The translations under genes were made by a program, and so were the position numbers. A DNA stretch of 61,052 bases from Oscillatoriales cyanobacterium PMM_0080 (GTDB taxonomy: Bacteria; Cyanobacteriota; Cyanobacteriia; Cyanobacteriales; Microcoleaceae): NCBI GenBank assembly GCA_949127775.1, contig CASBQF010000025.1, positions 1 to 61,052 of the forward strand, read 5' to 3'. This document shows, in pieces, positions 15,400 through 24,267 of the stretch (positions within the stretch are counted from its first letter, which is position 1; each line of letters begins with the position of its first letter). The notes under the pieces were generated by a model. It saw only the letters and a list, made by a program, of their open reading frames with translations, searched no databases and was not told the origin of the DNA.

Positions 15400-16913
15400 T
15401 GGTCGATCGTCACTCGTACTTGCAAATTGGTCAATTTGCCTGCTTTCTGGCTGGATTGGCGATCGAGTGTCACATGCACTTCCACGATGCGGGCATCGAT
15501 ATTCGTACTAGGATCGGTGTTAACGATCGTTTGTCGTCGTACCTGTGCACTAATCTGGGAAACGGTTCCCGTCAATTCACCCGCGATCGCCTCACTCGAT
15601 ACTCTCGCCCGTTGCCCCAGTCTGACTTTAGCCACATCACTTTGATAAACCTCCGCGATCGCTTCCATCTGTTCTGTTTGACCGATCTCCACAATCCCGT
15701 TGCTGGAAACCACTTCACCGTGACGGGTCTGAATAGATAGCACCTCTCCCGATTGGGGTGCTTTGACTGATGATTGTGCTAGGCTGGCTTGAGCTTGTTT
15801 GGCATTGGCGATCGTCCGATCGACTTCTGCCTGAGCTGCTTGCAAGTCTACGGGGCGGACTTCACTTACTTGAGCTAAAGTTGCTTGAGCGGAAGCTACC
15901 TGTTGCTGTCCCGATGAGTTGGTGCGTTGGAGTTTAGTTTGAGCTTGGCTGAGTTGTTGCTTACCAGTGAGATTAATCCGATTGAGGACGGCTTGCGCTG
16001 CGGCTTGCTGTTGCTGCCCCGATGAGTCAATCCGGTGCAGTTTGGTTTGGGCTTGGCGGAGTTGTTGTCTGGAAGTGAGATCGATTCGATTGAGTGTCGC
16101 CTGGGTTTCGGCTAACTGCTGCTGGGCAGTGTCTACCGCTAGTTGTTTGTTATCTAGTAACGATTGAGAAATTGCCCCTTCTGCCTGAAGCTGTCGATTC
16201 CGAGCGAATTCCGATTTGGCGTTCTCGAAGGAGGCTTGTAACCGCCGCACGATCGCTAACTGTGTTGCACGATCTCCATCCCACTGGGCTTTGACTCTGG
16301 TAATTTCATCGGTTTGACTAGCGCGATCGTTTTGCAATTCTACCCGTACCTGCTGCAATTTAGCGGTTTGCTCGATCCGATCGCCATTCCACTGGGCTTG
16401 CACTCTGGCAATTTCATCAATTTGGCTAGCCCGATCTTTCTGCAATTCCACCTGTGCCTGTCGCGATTTAGCTACCTGTGCGTCAATTTCTCCCGATTTA
16501 GCTCCAGCCTTAGTTTGGGCGAGCTTGGCTCTAGCAGAGGCTACTTGTTGCTGGGCTTCTGCTAGTCCGGCTTGGAGCCGATCGTGATTATCCAAAATTG
16601 CCACGATCTGACCTGCTTTAACGCGATCGCCTTCTTTTACCAGCAATCGATCGACTCGATTGCCATTAGTTGAGGTGGGAGCCGAGAGTTTGATGACTTC
16701 GCCTTGAGGTTGCAATCTGCCCAAGGCGGTAATCGTTTTAATAACTGGATGAGTGTTCGTCTGTGCTGGCAGTTCCGCCGAATTCTGATTCTGCTGCCAA
16801 AAAAATATGCCCATCATACCCATACTCCCAAGTAATAGCGCGATGAGGGCGATCGTTCGGGGCGATTTGATATTTTTGGTCAACGATTCAACTTGATCGA
16901 GAGCATTTTGCAT
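15396..16913 (-). CDS. devB: DevB-like HlyD membrane-fusion protein
   Basis: 505 residues. An N-terminal membrane anchor (TIALIALLLGSMGMMGIFF) is followed by a lipoyl half-motif (LVKEGDRVKAGQIVAILD). Then comes a very long Gln/Ala-rich coiled coil at about residues 115-375 with near-repeats such as TRQQLRQAQTKL and SGQQQ. The second lipoyl half is VKAPQSGEVLSIQTRHGEVV. It is longer than a typical DevB because the hairpin contains duplicated segments. It bridges DevC to an outer-membrane channel. First gene of the operon, divergent from tetR. Confidence 0.92.
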   Translation of the reverse strand: MQNALDQVESLTKNIKSPRTIALIALLLGSMGMMGIFFWQQNQNSAELPAQTNTHPVIKTITALGRLQPQGEVIKLSAPTSTNGNRVDRLLVKEGDRVKAGQIVAILDNHDRLQAGLAEAQQQVASARAKLAQTKAGAKSGEIDAQVAKSRQAQVELQKDRASQIDEIARVQAQWNGDRIEQTAKLQQVRVELQNDRASQTDEITRVKAQWDGDRATQLAIVRRLQASFENAKSEFARNRQLQAEGAISQSLLDNKQLAVDTAQQQLAETQATLNRIDLTSRQQLRQAQTKLHRIDSSGQQQQAAAQAVLNRINLTGKQQLSQAQTKLQRTNSSGQQQVASAQATLAQVSEVRPVDLQAAQAEVDRTIANAKQAQASLAQSSVKAPQSGEVLSIQTRHGEVVSSNGIVEIGQTEQMEAIAEVYQSDVAKVRLGQRARVSSEAIAGELTGTVSQISAQVRRQTIVNTDPSTNIDARIVEVHVTLDRQSSQKAGKLTNLQVRVTIDQ

Positions 16914-16935
16914 GGTCAGTACCTATCGTTCAAAC

Positions 16936-16988
16936 ATACTAATCGGTTTAGTTTAAGTTTGACAACACTACTCTAAACCGATTAGTAT
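16936..16988. promoter_or_regulatory. Paired operator between devB and tetR
   Basis: Perfect 16-bp inverted arms ATACTAATCGGTTTAG (16936-16951) and CTAAACCGATTAGTAT (16973-16988) are separated by 21 bp. Each arm is itself a near-palindrome (ACTAA-5nt-TTAGT), the size expected for a TetR dimer site, so two sites face each other. TATAAT at 16986-16991 overlaps the right arm and TTGACA lies at 16959-16964, although the 21-bp spacing is long. TetR bound here could repress both tetR and devBCA. Confidence 0.75.
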
Positions 16989-17011
16989 AATAATGTCAAG
17001 CTTAAAAACAA

Positions 17012-17632
17012 ATGATCCAGCGCAAAATATCCCTTAAAGAACCGCGTCAACTTTCATCAGGAAAAAAAGCCGAAGCGATACTAGCTGGCGGAATGCAAGA
17101 GTTCTTGGCACATGGCTATGCGGGCACCAGCATGGATCGCGTTGCGACGGCTGCGGGTGTGTCGAAAGCGACTGTGTATAGTCACTTCCAAGATAAAGAA
17201 GGCTTATTTACTGCTCTAATCGAGCAGTTGGTTCAAGGTAAATTTCGATTGCTCTTCGAGCCTAGTTCTGAGAATTTACAACCGGAACCGAGAATTTTTT
17301 TGCGTGGGTTAGCCGATCGCATCTTGGATCTGGGAGCAAACGAGCCACAATTTCTCAATTTTATGCGTGTCATCATTGGCGAATCAGGAAGATTTCCCCA
17401 GTTAGCGCAGGCATTCGTGCAGAATATCGAGCGGACTTCTTTTCGGATGCTCCATCAGTATTTAGCCTCTTGTCCGCAACTCAAATTAGCCGATCCTGAA
17501 GCCACTGCCCGAATTTTTATCGGTGCGATCGTCCATTTTCTGATCGTTCAAGAGATGTTGCATGGTAAGGATATTGTGCCGATGGAACGCGATCGATTAA
17601 TTAACAATTTGATTGAGTCGATCTTGAGGTAA
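17012..17632 (+). CDS. TetR/AcrR-family repressor of the devBCA operon
   Basis: 206 residues. The N-terminal HTH is typical (AILAGGMQEFLAHGYAGTSMDRVATAAGVSKATVYSHFQDKEGLF, residues about 23-67). The C-terminal ligand-binding domain is all-helical. It is transcribed away from devB over the paired operator and is inferred to repress the exporter until a ligand binds. Confidence 0.9.
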   Translation: MIQRKISLKEPRQLSSGKKAEAILAGGMQEFLAHGYAGTSMDRVATAAGVSKATVYSHFQDKEGLFTALIEQLVQGKFRLLFEPSSENLQPEPRIFLRGLADRILDLGANEPQFLNFMRVIIGESGRFPQLAQAFVQNIERTSFRMLHQYLASCPQLKLADPEATARIFIGAIVHFLIVQEMLHGKDIVPMERDRLINNLIESILR

Positions 17633-18019
17633 ACAGCAACTTTGGAAGTGCGACTTGAAGAATGTGATTTATTGATCTGTTAAATGTCAAGTGAATTGGG
17701 TTCTTCCGAGCTTTTGGTGAAAGTAGGCAACTTGGCAGTATGCTGATCACAATTTCTGTTGATGTAATTGCTATTTCTATGGCTTTGAATATCTCGATAC
17801 TTTTGAGCTTGGGAGATTCTAATAATAATTTTTTGTACCGCACTATGCTTGATTTACTTTTTGACTGATGCCAAATCTTCAAGTAGTAGCGGACAGATTT
17901 CATATAATAGACTTCTTGCAAAAATAACTAGGACGAGCTATAAGAGCCCATCCCACAAAAAGTTTTTTTCTTGTGGAACAGGCCGGAGAGCCTGTTACAA
18001 AATTTGATTAAAATAAATT
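17633..18019. other. Gap after tetR, no recognised gene
   Basis: I find no convincing gene in 387 bp. A minus-strand frame exists in 17601-17921 but it overlaps tetR and its translation has no family features. Near 17956-17994 lies a hairpin-forming repeat with CCACAAAAAG.../...CTTGTGG and AACAGGC.../...GCCTGTT, similar to 51970-52015. It ends close to where PIN homology resumes, so it may mark a junction. Confidence 0.5.
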
Positions 18020-18235
18020 TTGCAATCTTGTCTATTGATGGAAATTTGTGCGGTGGATCGAGAGGTTCTGGAGCAAGCGATCGCGCTGAAATTACCGGAT
18101 TTTGAAGATGCGGTGCAAATAGCGTGTGCGATTCAGTTAGAATTAGAGGGGATAGTTACCCGTGATATAAATGGATTCGCAGGGTCGCCTATTCCCGTTT
18201 TCTCACCTCAAAAACTGAGAAATCGGTTGACCTAG
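18020..18235 (+). pseudogene. C-terminal remnant of PIN-domain toxin
   Basis: The open frame, from a TTG, reads LLMEICAVDREVLEQAIALK then PDFEDAVQIACAIQLELEG and VTRDINGFAGSPIPVFSPQ. These are the last two-thirds of a PIN domain, with the acidic DFEDA and TRD residues. The N-terminal Asp-bearing strand is missing and an in-frame stop lies at about 18014. Orientation and content complement the fragment at 13306-13398. Confidence 0.78.
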
Positions 18236-18262
18236 CAGAGGGCTGAATCAATTAGGCGATCG

Positions 18263-18300
18263 GTGTTTCATCCCGCCTTAAAAGCGCGGAAATGAAACAC
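18263..18300. terminator. Hairpin after the PIN fragment
   Basis: GTGTTTCAT (18263-18271) pairs exactly with ATGAAACAC (18292-18300), with further CCGC/GCGG pairing inside. It lies between convergent frames (PIN fragment and the HEAT-repeat gene), so it may act as a terminator, or it may be a transposon-end relic. Confidence 0.5.
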
Positions 18301-18324
18301 TTACAACAAAAATATCGGTATCTG

Positions 18325-18999
18325 TTATCCTTCTGCTGTTGACAGCCGATCGAGAGAAATTGTTGCCGCTTGAGATACTTGAGAATTGCTATCTTTTTCT
18401 AAATATTTCAAAGCTGAAACGCTTTTGGCGCTGGGCAAATTGCCCAAAGCGACCGCCAGCCTCTGCCGCGTCAGCCAATCTTCCGACTGAGCAAAATTGA
18501 GAATGCGATCGATCGCCCCAATCTCCTTAATTTCCCCCAAAGCCGAAATCGCCGCCTGCTGAATCACCACTTGCTCGCATTCGAGAGCTTTCAGCAACAC
18601 ATCGCGAGCTCGCGGATCTTTGAGATTCCCCAGAGAAACCGCAGCACTGAAGCGCACCAACCATTCAGTATCCTCATAAAAAGCCCGCACCAAAGCCTCA
18701 AAAGCTCTGATATCTTCCAGATAGCCCAAAGCACCCGCAGCGTCAGCGCGAATGCCATAATCCGGGTCAGTTTCTAGCAATTTGACTAGAATAGGATAGC
18801 ACTCTGCTGTCGGTTTGACCCCGAGAGCAAACACAGCCATCGATCGCACTTGCAAACTTTCATCATTCAACACCTTTTTAATCAAAGGTACAGCCTCTGC
18901 TGCCGGCACGTTGCGCAAGTTAGCCAAAGCCACCATGCGATCGGCTGAATTTTCGCTTTCTAACTTGGCTGCAATTTGCTCTAAGCTTAAAATTGTCAT
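18325..18999 (-). CDS. HEAT-repeat (PBS lyase-like) protein, NblB-like
   Basis: 224 residues made almost wholly of HEAT/EZ repeats of about 31 residues (LKDPRARDVLLKALECE... type), with recurring ADAAGALG, FSAAVSLG, QAAISALG and LAVALG helices. Length and repeat layout match cyanobacterial NblB-type proteins, which aid phycobilisome degradation or chromophore handling, but HEAT proteins of other roles look alike. No phycobilisome gene is nearby. Confident on fold, moderate on NblB. Confidence 0.8.
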   Translation of the reverse strand: MTILSLEQIAAKLESENSADRMVALANLRNVPAAEAVPLIKKVLNDESLQVRSMAVFALGVKPTAECYPILVKLLETDPDYGIRADAAGALGYLEDIRAFEALVRAFYEDTEWLVRFSAAVSLGNLKDPRARDVLLKALECEQVVIQQAAISALGEIKEIGAIDRILNFAQSEDWLTRQRLAVALGNLPSAKSVSALKYLEKDSNSQVSQAATISLDRLSTAEG

Positions 19000-19268
19000 T
19001 ATGGGTGAATTTTTAGTAAAACTTTACATTCTGGTTATTTTGATTATAAATCAGTCTGACTATAAAACTAAGCAGTAAAAACCGTCCAAGGATTTGCGAT
19101 CGATGAGATTGCCCATTAATGAGACGATTAATCTGAAGCTCAGATTAATGGAAATAATAAATTAGAAAGTCTATTATGTGAACCTGAAGCACAGGCGAGG
19201 TGTTTCTCAAATTCCCCAAATCACAGGCCCGATCGCGTTAGCCGCCCTCTGACAACCTGCAATCAACT

Positions 19269-21728
19269 ATGCCCTTTTACCACCCGCCTTTTTACTCCTC
19301 AGCCTTAGAACAAGCGATCGACCGCTACCCCCTAACTGCGGGGCCAGAAACATCCTTAGCAGTGGCGATCGCCCTGATGAGTCAGTTGCAAAACAGTTGT
19401 CCAAGAATCAAAACACCTTTACCCTCAGACCGTGGGGCGACGGGCGAAACCTCCCCGCCCGAGAAGGTACGAGCTCGCTGCGTCTTCGTCGTGCAGAACC
19501 AGCAAACTATTACCACAGGGAACTTGTCCGAAAATCCCAGCCGCGGACTACTCATCGGCATATTAACACCAGCCGACCTAGTAAGGCTGATCGCTTCTGG
19601 CAAAATAGACACTCAGCAAAAATTAGCCCTGCACAAAATACCAATTTCCGAAGTGATGTCCCCCGTGTCGGTTTCCCTGACAGAATCCGACGACCAAGAC
19701 GTGTTCGGCGCTTTATCCTTATTTCGCCAGCACAAAATTCGCTATTTGCCGATCGTCAATCAATTCCGGCACTTGGTAGGAGTGCTGACGAGGGAAAGAA
19801 TTCGCCAAGTATTGCAACCTTCCAACATTCTCAAATTGCGGCGGGTAGCAGAATTGATGACTACGCCAATTACAGCGCCCCACAACAGCTCGCTATTGAG
19901 CATAACCAAACTGATGTCAAAGCATCAAGTCAGTTGCGTAGTCATTACAAAAAACAAAGAATTAACAATGGAGAAGCCCAAAAATGACTCTACCTCCATT
20001 TTTCAGTATTCCTTTCATCAACCCCTCGGAATTCTTACCGAATACGACATCGTGCAAGCACAGTTTCTCGAACTAAATTTCGAGCAAACCCTAGCACAAA
20101 AAGTGATGAGAACTCCCCTGCAATTTCTGCAACCTGCCGATTCGCTGTGGACGGCGCACAAGCAAATGCAGCAGCAACAAGTGCAGCGGTTAGTCGTGTG
20201 CGGCGGGCGCGGCGAACTGTTGGGAATTATCACCCAAACCAGCTTGCTCAGAGTCCTCGACCCCACAGAAATGTACCGAGTTGTCAAACAGTTGCAGCAG
20301 TCGGTTTATCAACTGCAAGCCGAAAAATTGGAACTGCTACAAAGTCGCAATACCAAATTGGAACAGCAGGTGCGAGAACGGACTGCCAAACTCCACGAAC
20401 AGGTGCAGCGCGATCGGCTATTAACTCAAATTTCCTTGCGGATTCACCAATCCTTAAACCTCGAAGAAATTCTCCACGCCAGCGTCGATGAAGTCCGGCA
20501 AGTTTTGCAGGCCGACAGAGTAGCCATCTTGCGTTTGGAGTCGAGTAATTTCGGCATTGTCGTAGCCGAATCCGTTGCCGAAAAGTGGTCTTCTATCTTG
20601 GGAGAAATCTTACCGGAGAATATTTGGCAAGAGTCAGCAACGGCAATCGAACAGAAAATTTATGCCGTCTCCGACATCGACCAAGCTAGTTTGAGTACCG
20701 AAAAATATGCGCGCTTCCAACAAGCGCAAATCAAAGCTTATTTGATTGTACCAATTTTGCAAGACGGTCATTTGTGGGGGATGATGTGCGTCCATCAGTG
20801 TGCAAAATCTCGGCAGTGGCAGCCTTCGGAAGTAGATTTGCTGCTGCAACTAGCAACTCAAATCGCGATCGCCATTCAGCAAGCCCAACTCTACCAGCAA
20901 GTACAAAATCTCAACACCGACCTCGAACGCCAAGTGCAAGAACGCACCGCCGAATTGCAACAAAAAGTCCAGGAACTCCAGCATTTAAACGTCCTCAAAG
21001 ATGAATTCCTCAGCACAGTTTCTCACGAACTGCGCACGCCTTTAGCTAATATGAAAATGGCTATTCATATGCTAAAAATTTCTCCCACACCAGACCGGCG
21101 CCAAATTTATTTAGAAATTTTAGAAACAGAATGTACTAGAGAAACAGATTTGATTAATGCTTTGCTCGATTTGCAGCGACTCGAAGCAGCAGCTTGTCCG
21201 ATCGAGCTCGAACCAGTAAACTTAGAAGTTTGGCTACCTACTATTATCGACCCGTTTTACACCCGCGCCCACAACCGCCACCAGCATTTGCAAGTACAGT
21301 GCGATCGCCACCTCCCCACCATCAGTTCCAACCGCGCTAGCTTGGCACGAATTTTAGCAGAACTCCTCAACAATGCCTGCAAATATACGGCAAATAACGG
21401 CGAAATTTATCTAAAAGTTGAGTGCAAAAAGGGAGATAGAGACGATGGAGGACAAGCGAAAAACTCGCGACAAGCAACTGCTCTCGCTGCCAAAATCGAA
21501 TTTAAACTCAGCAATCAATCGTCCATTTCCATAGAGGAATTGCCTCGAATTTTTGAGAAATTTTATCGAGTTCCGAACGCCGATCCTTGGAAACAAGGAG
21601 GTACCGGTTTGGGTTTAGCTTTAGTTCAAAAACTCGTCGAACAGTTGCAGGGAAAAATTGAGGTTGAAAGCAGGGATGGCTGGACTAATTTTACCGTCAC
21701 ATTTCCTACCAAACCGGATCGGAATTAG
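19269..21728 (+). CDS. CBS-GAF sensor histidine kinase
   Basis: 819 residues. Four CBS motifs form two Bateman modules (about residues 15-345, e.g. HKIPISEVMSPVSVSLTESD and MRTPLQFLQPADSLWTAHKQ). These are followed by a coiled coil (LQAEKLELLQ), a GAF domain (about 395-545), a second coiled coil, then HisKA with His586 in STVSHELRTP. HATPase_c has N-box LLNNACKYTANN and G-box GGTGLGLALVQ. No membrane segments, so cytoplasmic. CBS pairs usually bind adenine nucleotides and GAF in cyanobacteria may bind a chromophore, but no chromophore Cys stands out. No response regulator is adjacent. Confidence 0.92.
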   Translation: MPFYHPPFYSSALEQAIDRYPLTAGPETSLAVAIALMSQLQNSCPRIKTPLPSDRGATGETSPPEKVRARCVFVVQNQQTITTGNLSENPSRGLLIGILTPADLVRLIASGKIDTQQKLALHKIPISEVMSPVSVSLTESDDQDVFGALSLFRQHKIRYLPIVNQFRHLVGVLTRERIRQVLQPSNILKLRRVAELMTTPITAPHNSSLLSITKLMSKHQVSCVVITKNKELTMEKPKNDSTSIFQYSFHQPLGILTEYDIVQAQFLELNFEQTLAQKVMRTPLQFLQPADSLWTAHKQMQQQQVQRLVVCGGRGELLGIITQTSLLRVLDPTEMYRVVKQLQQSVYQLQAEKLELLQSRNTKLEQQVRERTAKLHEQVQRDRLLTQISLRIHQSLNLEEILHASVDEVRQVLQADRVAILRLESSNFGIVVAESVAEKWSSILGEILPENIWQESATAIEQKIYAVSDIDQASLSTEKYARFQQAQIKAYLIVPILQDGHLWGMMCVHQCAKSRQWQPSEVDLLLQLATQIAIAIQQAQLYQQVQNLNTDLERQVQERTAELQQKVQELQHLNVLKDEFLSTVSHELRTPLANMKMAIHMLKISPTPDRRQIYLEILETECTRETDLINALLDLQRLEAAACPIELEPVNLEVWLPTIIDPFYTRAHNRHQHLQVQCDRHLPTISSNRASLARILAELLNNACKYTANNGEIYLKVECKKGDRDDGGQAKNSRQATALAAKIEFKLSNQSSISIEELPRIFEKFYRVPNADPWKQGGTGLGLALVQKLVEQLQGKIEVESRDGWTNFTVTFPTKPDRN

Positions 21729-21805
21729 TCCGCCATCAGTCGATTTTAGATTTGAGAATTGAGATTTGATATCAAATCCAATCTTCATTGGAATGATATA
21801 AACGG

Positions 21806-21868
21806 AGGACACGGCAGTGCCGTATCCCTACAATTAATCGGAGTAGGGACACGGCACTGCCGTGTCCT
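21806..21868. repeat. GGGACACGG palindrome, double copy
   Basis: Two half-spaced copies in inverted order: AGGACACGGCAGTGCCGTAT... at 21806-21831 and GTAGGGACACGGCACTGCCG... at 21843-21868. They lie in the gap between the convergent kinase and Wzc-like genes and could form one long hairpin or two small ones. Confidence 0.8.
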
Positions 21869-21909
21869 GATTGTAGGTAATATCAAATCCTCTCTTGATC
21901 GGAATGATC

Positions 21910-24267
21910 TCACTCTTTTTTAGGAGCAAGTTTGCGGATGCCAGAGGGTACTGATGAAAGATTCAAATATTCATTTTTATCGTCAATAACTGATGATTTA
22001 GATGCTTGATACTTCTTGCCTTTGGTGGCGTGATTAGCAACTGTGCCCAAGCATGGTATGCCAAAATTTTCTAATTGACTGAAAACTTTTTTGACTACCG
22101 AAAACTTGACCTGACGAATTGTTACAACCATCAGTATGCCATCTGTGCGTGCAGCTAAGAAATTCGCATCTTTACTGTCAACCAGTGCCGGCGTATCGTA
22201 GATAACTAAGTCAAATGTTGCGTGAAGTTCTTCCATTAAATACTGCATCCCAGAGGAGGCAAGCCGTCTGGCAGTACCGGGAACAGGAAGACCGGCAGTT
22301 AATACAAAAAGATTATCTACGTCGGGCGATCGCTGGATAATTTCATTTGGTTCGTGTTTATTGTCGAGCAAGTTGCTCAATCCCTTGACATTAGGTACTC
22401 CCAATAGCAAATGCAGACTGGGCGAATGCAAATTCGCGTCTACTAACAGCACTCGCTGACCCGCCAGCGCTGCCACATAAGCTAAGTTTAAAGCAACGGT
22501 AGATTTGCCTTCGCCAACTGTAGCCGAACCAACTGCCAAAGAGCTAATCGTTCGATTTGAAGAAAGAAAGCGGATATTAGTATAAAGAGAGTCAAAAGCT
22601 TCTATAAATTCCGAAGCATTTTTATTACTACCGTCTTTTTCTTCAAGGTAAGCATAGGCATTAGCAATAGAAGGCGGAATTTTTTTACCATTTTTGTAAA
22701 GAGGAATTGCTCCCAATAAAGGCGCGTCAACGGCATCTTTAACGTCATCAACCGAGTAGAAAATATTGCGGAATTTTTCCAGGAGGATAGCCAATGCCAA
22801 ACCCAACACTAAACCCCCAAAAAGTGCCATCACGAATTTGTTTGTATTTTTCGTGGGAACTGGAATCAAATTTCCTTTAATATCTCGCGGTATCTGGGGC
22901 TTGGAAATTATTTCCCAAGGTACTTGACTTTGGGCTGCTTGGACGCGCAGAGTTTCCCGCTGACTTAGAAGTTGATCGCGGGTGCGGGCTGCTATTTCTA
23001 ATTGCTGTTGCAGTTCATTGTAACGGCGGGCTATGCTGGGGAACTCTCTTGCTTTTCGGTTCAAATCGTTTTTAGCTTGGGCGATCGCCTGACTGCGAGC
23101 TTCCAAAACTTGAACTTGGTTAGCAGTATCAACTAATTGTTTGATCAAACCGATGCGAATCGAATTTTGAAAATTCTGAACTTTAGAATTGGCTGCCGTG
23201 CCTACTAAATTTTGCCCCAAAATTCGATCGGTTTGCTTGTTGAGCAAAGCTACTAAATTTTCCCGTTTGCGCTCTAGAGCTTCCACTATAGGGTTAGCAG
23301 ATTTAAAACGAGCTGTTTCTACAGCAATTTGACCTTCTACTTCCTTAACCTTAGTCAGCAACTCTTTGTATTGAGGTTCTTCGCTTAAAGCTGAAGCGGC
23401 AATAGCTTCATTTGGTGTAAAATCTAGTTGTTTTTGCAAATTAGCGTACAAAGTTTTCTGTTCCTGTAGCAGCCTTTGAGTTTCTAACTCTAAAGTTTCT
23501 ACGGTACGAACTTGCACGATCAATTGCGCACCTTGTTCTTTAGGATCGGTAATCTTTTGCTGTTGCTGTATTACCTGTAACTCCGACTTCAGGTTATTTA
23601 CGCGCTTGCTAAGTCCTGGAAGCTGATTTTCAATAAAATTCACACCTTGACCAATGCGAGTCTTGCGTTCGTCAAGACTGTACTTTAAATATTTCTTTTT
23701 AGTTTCTTCTAAAACAAACTCAATTAATTGAGGATTCTGCCCCATGAACCGAACTTCCAAAATTTTAGTGAGCGTCAACTCATTTTCTCCGACGCGCAAA
23801 ATGATTAATCCTTTTCTCAGAATGTCCTCAGTAACTTCTGGATATTTTTTTTGGACTTGTTTGGCAATAGCCGATATCATTTGAGGACTCTGAAGAATTT
23901 GAAGTTGAGTTGCATAGTCCAAACTAAAAAATTCTCGATTAGGCACTGCCCCCCCCTCGCCGCGATTGGCGAGGGATGAGGCGTCAGCAAGTCTTGCCTC
24001 CGTTGTCACGGGTTCGACGAGTATCCGAAAATCGCCTTGATATGTTTTCTTGCTTTGCTTGATCTGAAGATAAACTGCGCCGCCTGCTAGACCAATAATC
24101 CCAATAATGAGTAAGGATTTGCGCGCCAAAGTCCTAAATAATGGCTTCAGATTCAATCCTTTCGGAGGAGCTCCGCCTGACTCTTCTCCCTCGTCAACGG
24201 AAAATTGCTGTACTTGTCTGCTCTGGTTGCTAATTGGTACGAGATGAGCGTCCTGTTCTGTTTCCAT
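21910..24267 (-). CDS. Wzc-like polysaccharide co-polymerase with BY-kinase-type ATPase
   Basis: 785 residues. The Wzz-type chain-length domain is framed by membrane segments near residue 55 (LLIIGIIGLAGGAVYL) and near 485 (FVMALFGGLVLGLALAIL) with a long coiled coil between. A cytoplasmic ATPase follows, with Walker A VGEGKSTVALN (about residue 585), A' LLVDANL and B VIYDTPALVDS. The C-terminal tail carries only two Tyr (KYQASK, NEYLN), not the Tyr cluster of Wzc/CapB kinases, so autophosphorylation may be weak or different. It probably sets exopolysaccharide chain length. No glycosyltransferase genes are adjacent. Confidence 0.92.
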   Translation of the reverse strand: METEQDAHLVPISNQSRQVQQFSVDEGEESGGAPPKGLNLKPLFRTLARKSLLIIGIIGLAGGAVYLQIKQSKKTYQGDFRILVEPVTTEARLADASSLANRGEGGAVPNREFFSLDYATQLQILQSPQMISAIAKQVQKKYPEVTEDILRKGLIILRVGENELTLTKILEVRFMGQNPQLIEFVLEETKKKYLKYSLDERKTRIGQGVNFIENQLPGLSKRVNNLKSELQVIQQQQKITDPKEQGAQLIVQVRTVETLELETQRLLQEQKTLYANLQKQLDFTPNEAIAASALSEEPQYKELLTKVKEVEGQIAVETARFKSANPIVEALERKRENLVALLNKQTDRILGQNLVGTAANSKVQNFQNSIRIGLIKQLVDTANQVQVLEARSQAIAQAKNDLNRKAREFPSIARRYNELQQQLEIAARTRDQLLSQRETLRVQAAQSQVPWEIISKPQIPRDIKGNLIPVPTKNTNKFVMALFGGLVLGLALAILLEKFRNIFYSVDDVKDAVDAPLLGAIPLYKNGKKIPPSIANAYAYLEEKDGSNKNASEFIEAFDSLYTNIRFLSSNRTISSLAVGSATVGEGKSTVALNLAYVAALAGQRVLLVDANLHSPSLHLLLGVPNVKGLSNLLDNKHEPNEIIQRSPDVDNLFVLTAGLPVPGTARRLASSGMQYLMEELHATFDLVIYDTPALVDSKDANFLAARTDGILMVVTIRQVKFSVVKKVFSQLENFGIPCLGTVANHATKGKKYQASKSSVIDDKNEYLNLSSVPSGIRKLAPKKE

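Noticed and set aside
17601..17921. 106-codon minus-strand gene after tetR
   Set aside because: It overlaps the tetR 3' end and its translation has no family features or consistent codon use.
13399..18019. Composite transposon carrying devBCA
   Set aside because: No transposase, terminal inverted repeats or target duplication are visible at the block's ends; only the split PIN gene suggests insertion.
23946..23985. In-frame repeat insertion in the Wzc-like gene (CCCTCGCC...GGCGAGGG)
   Set aside because: Only a short GC palindrome is seen; the encoded residues fit a plausible variable loop and no matching copy occurs in the window.
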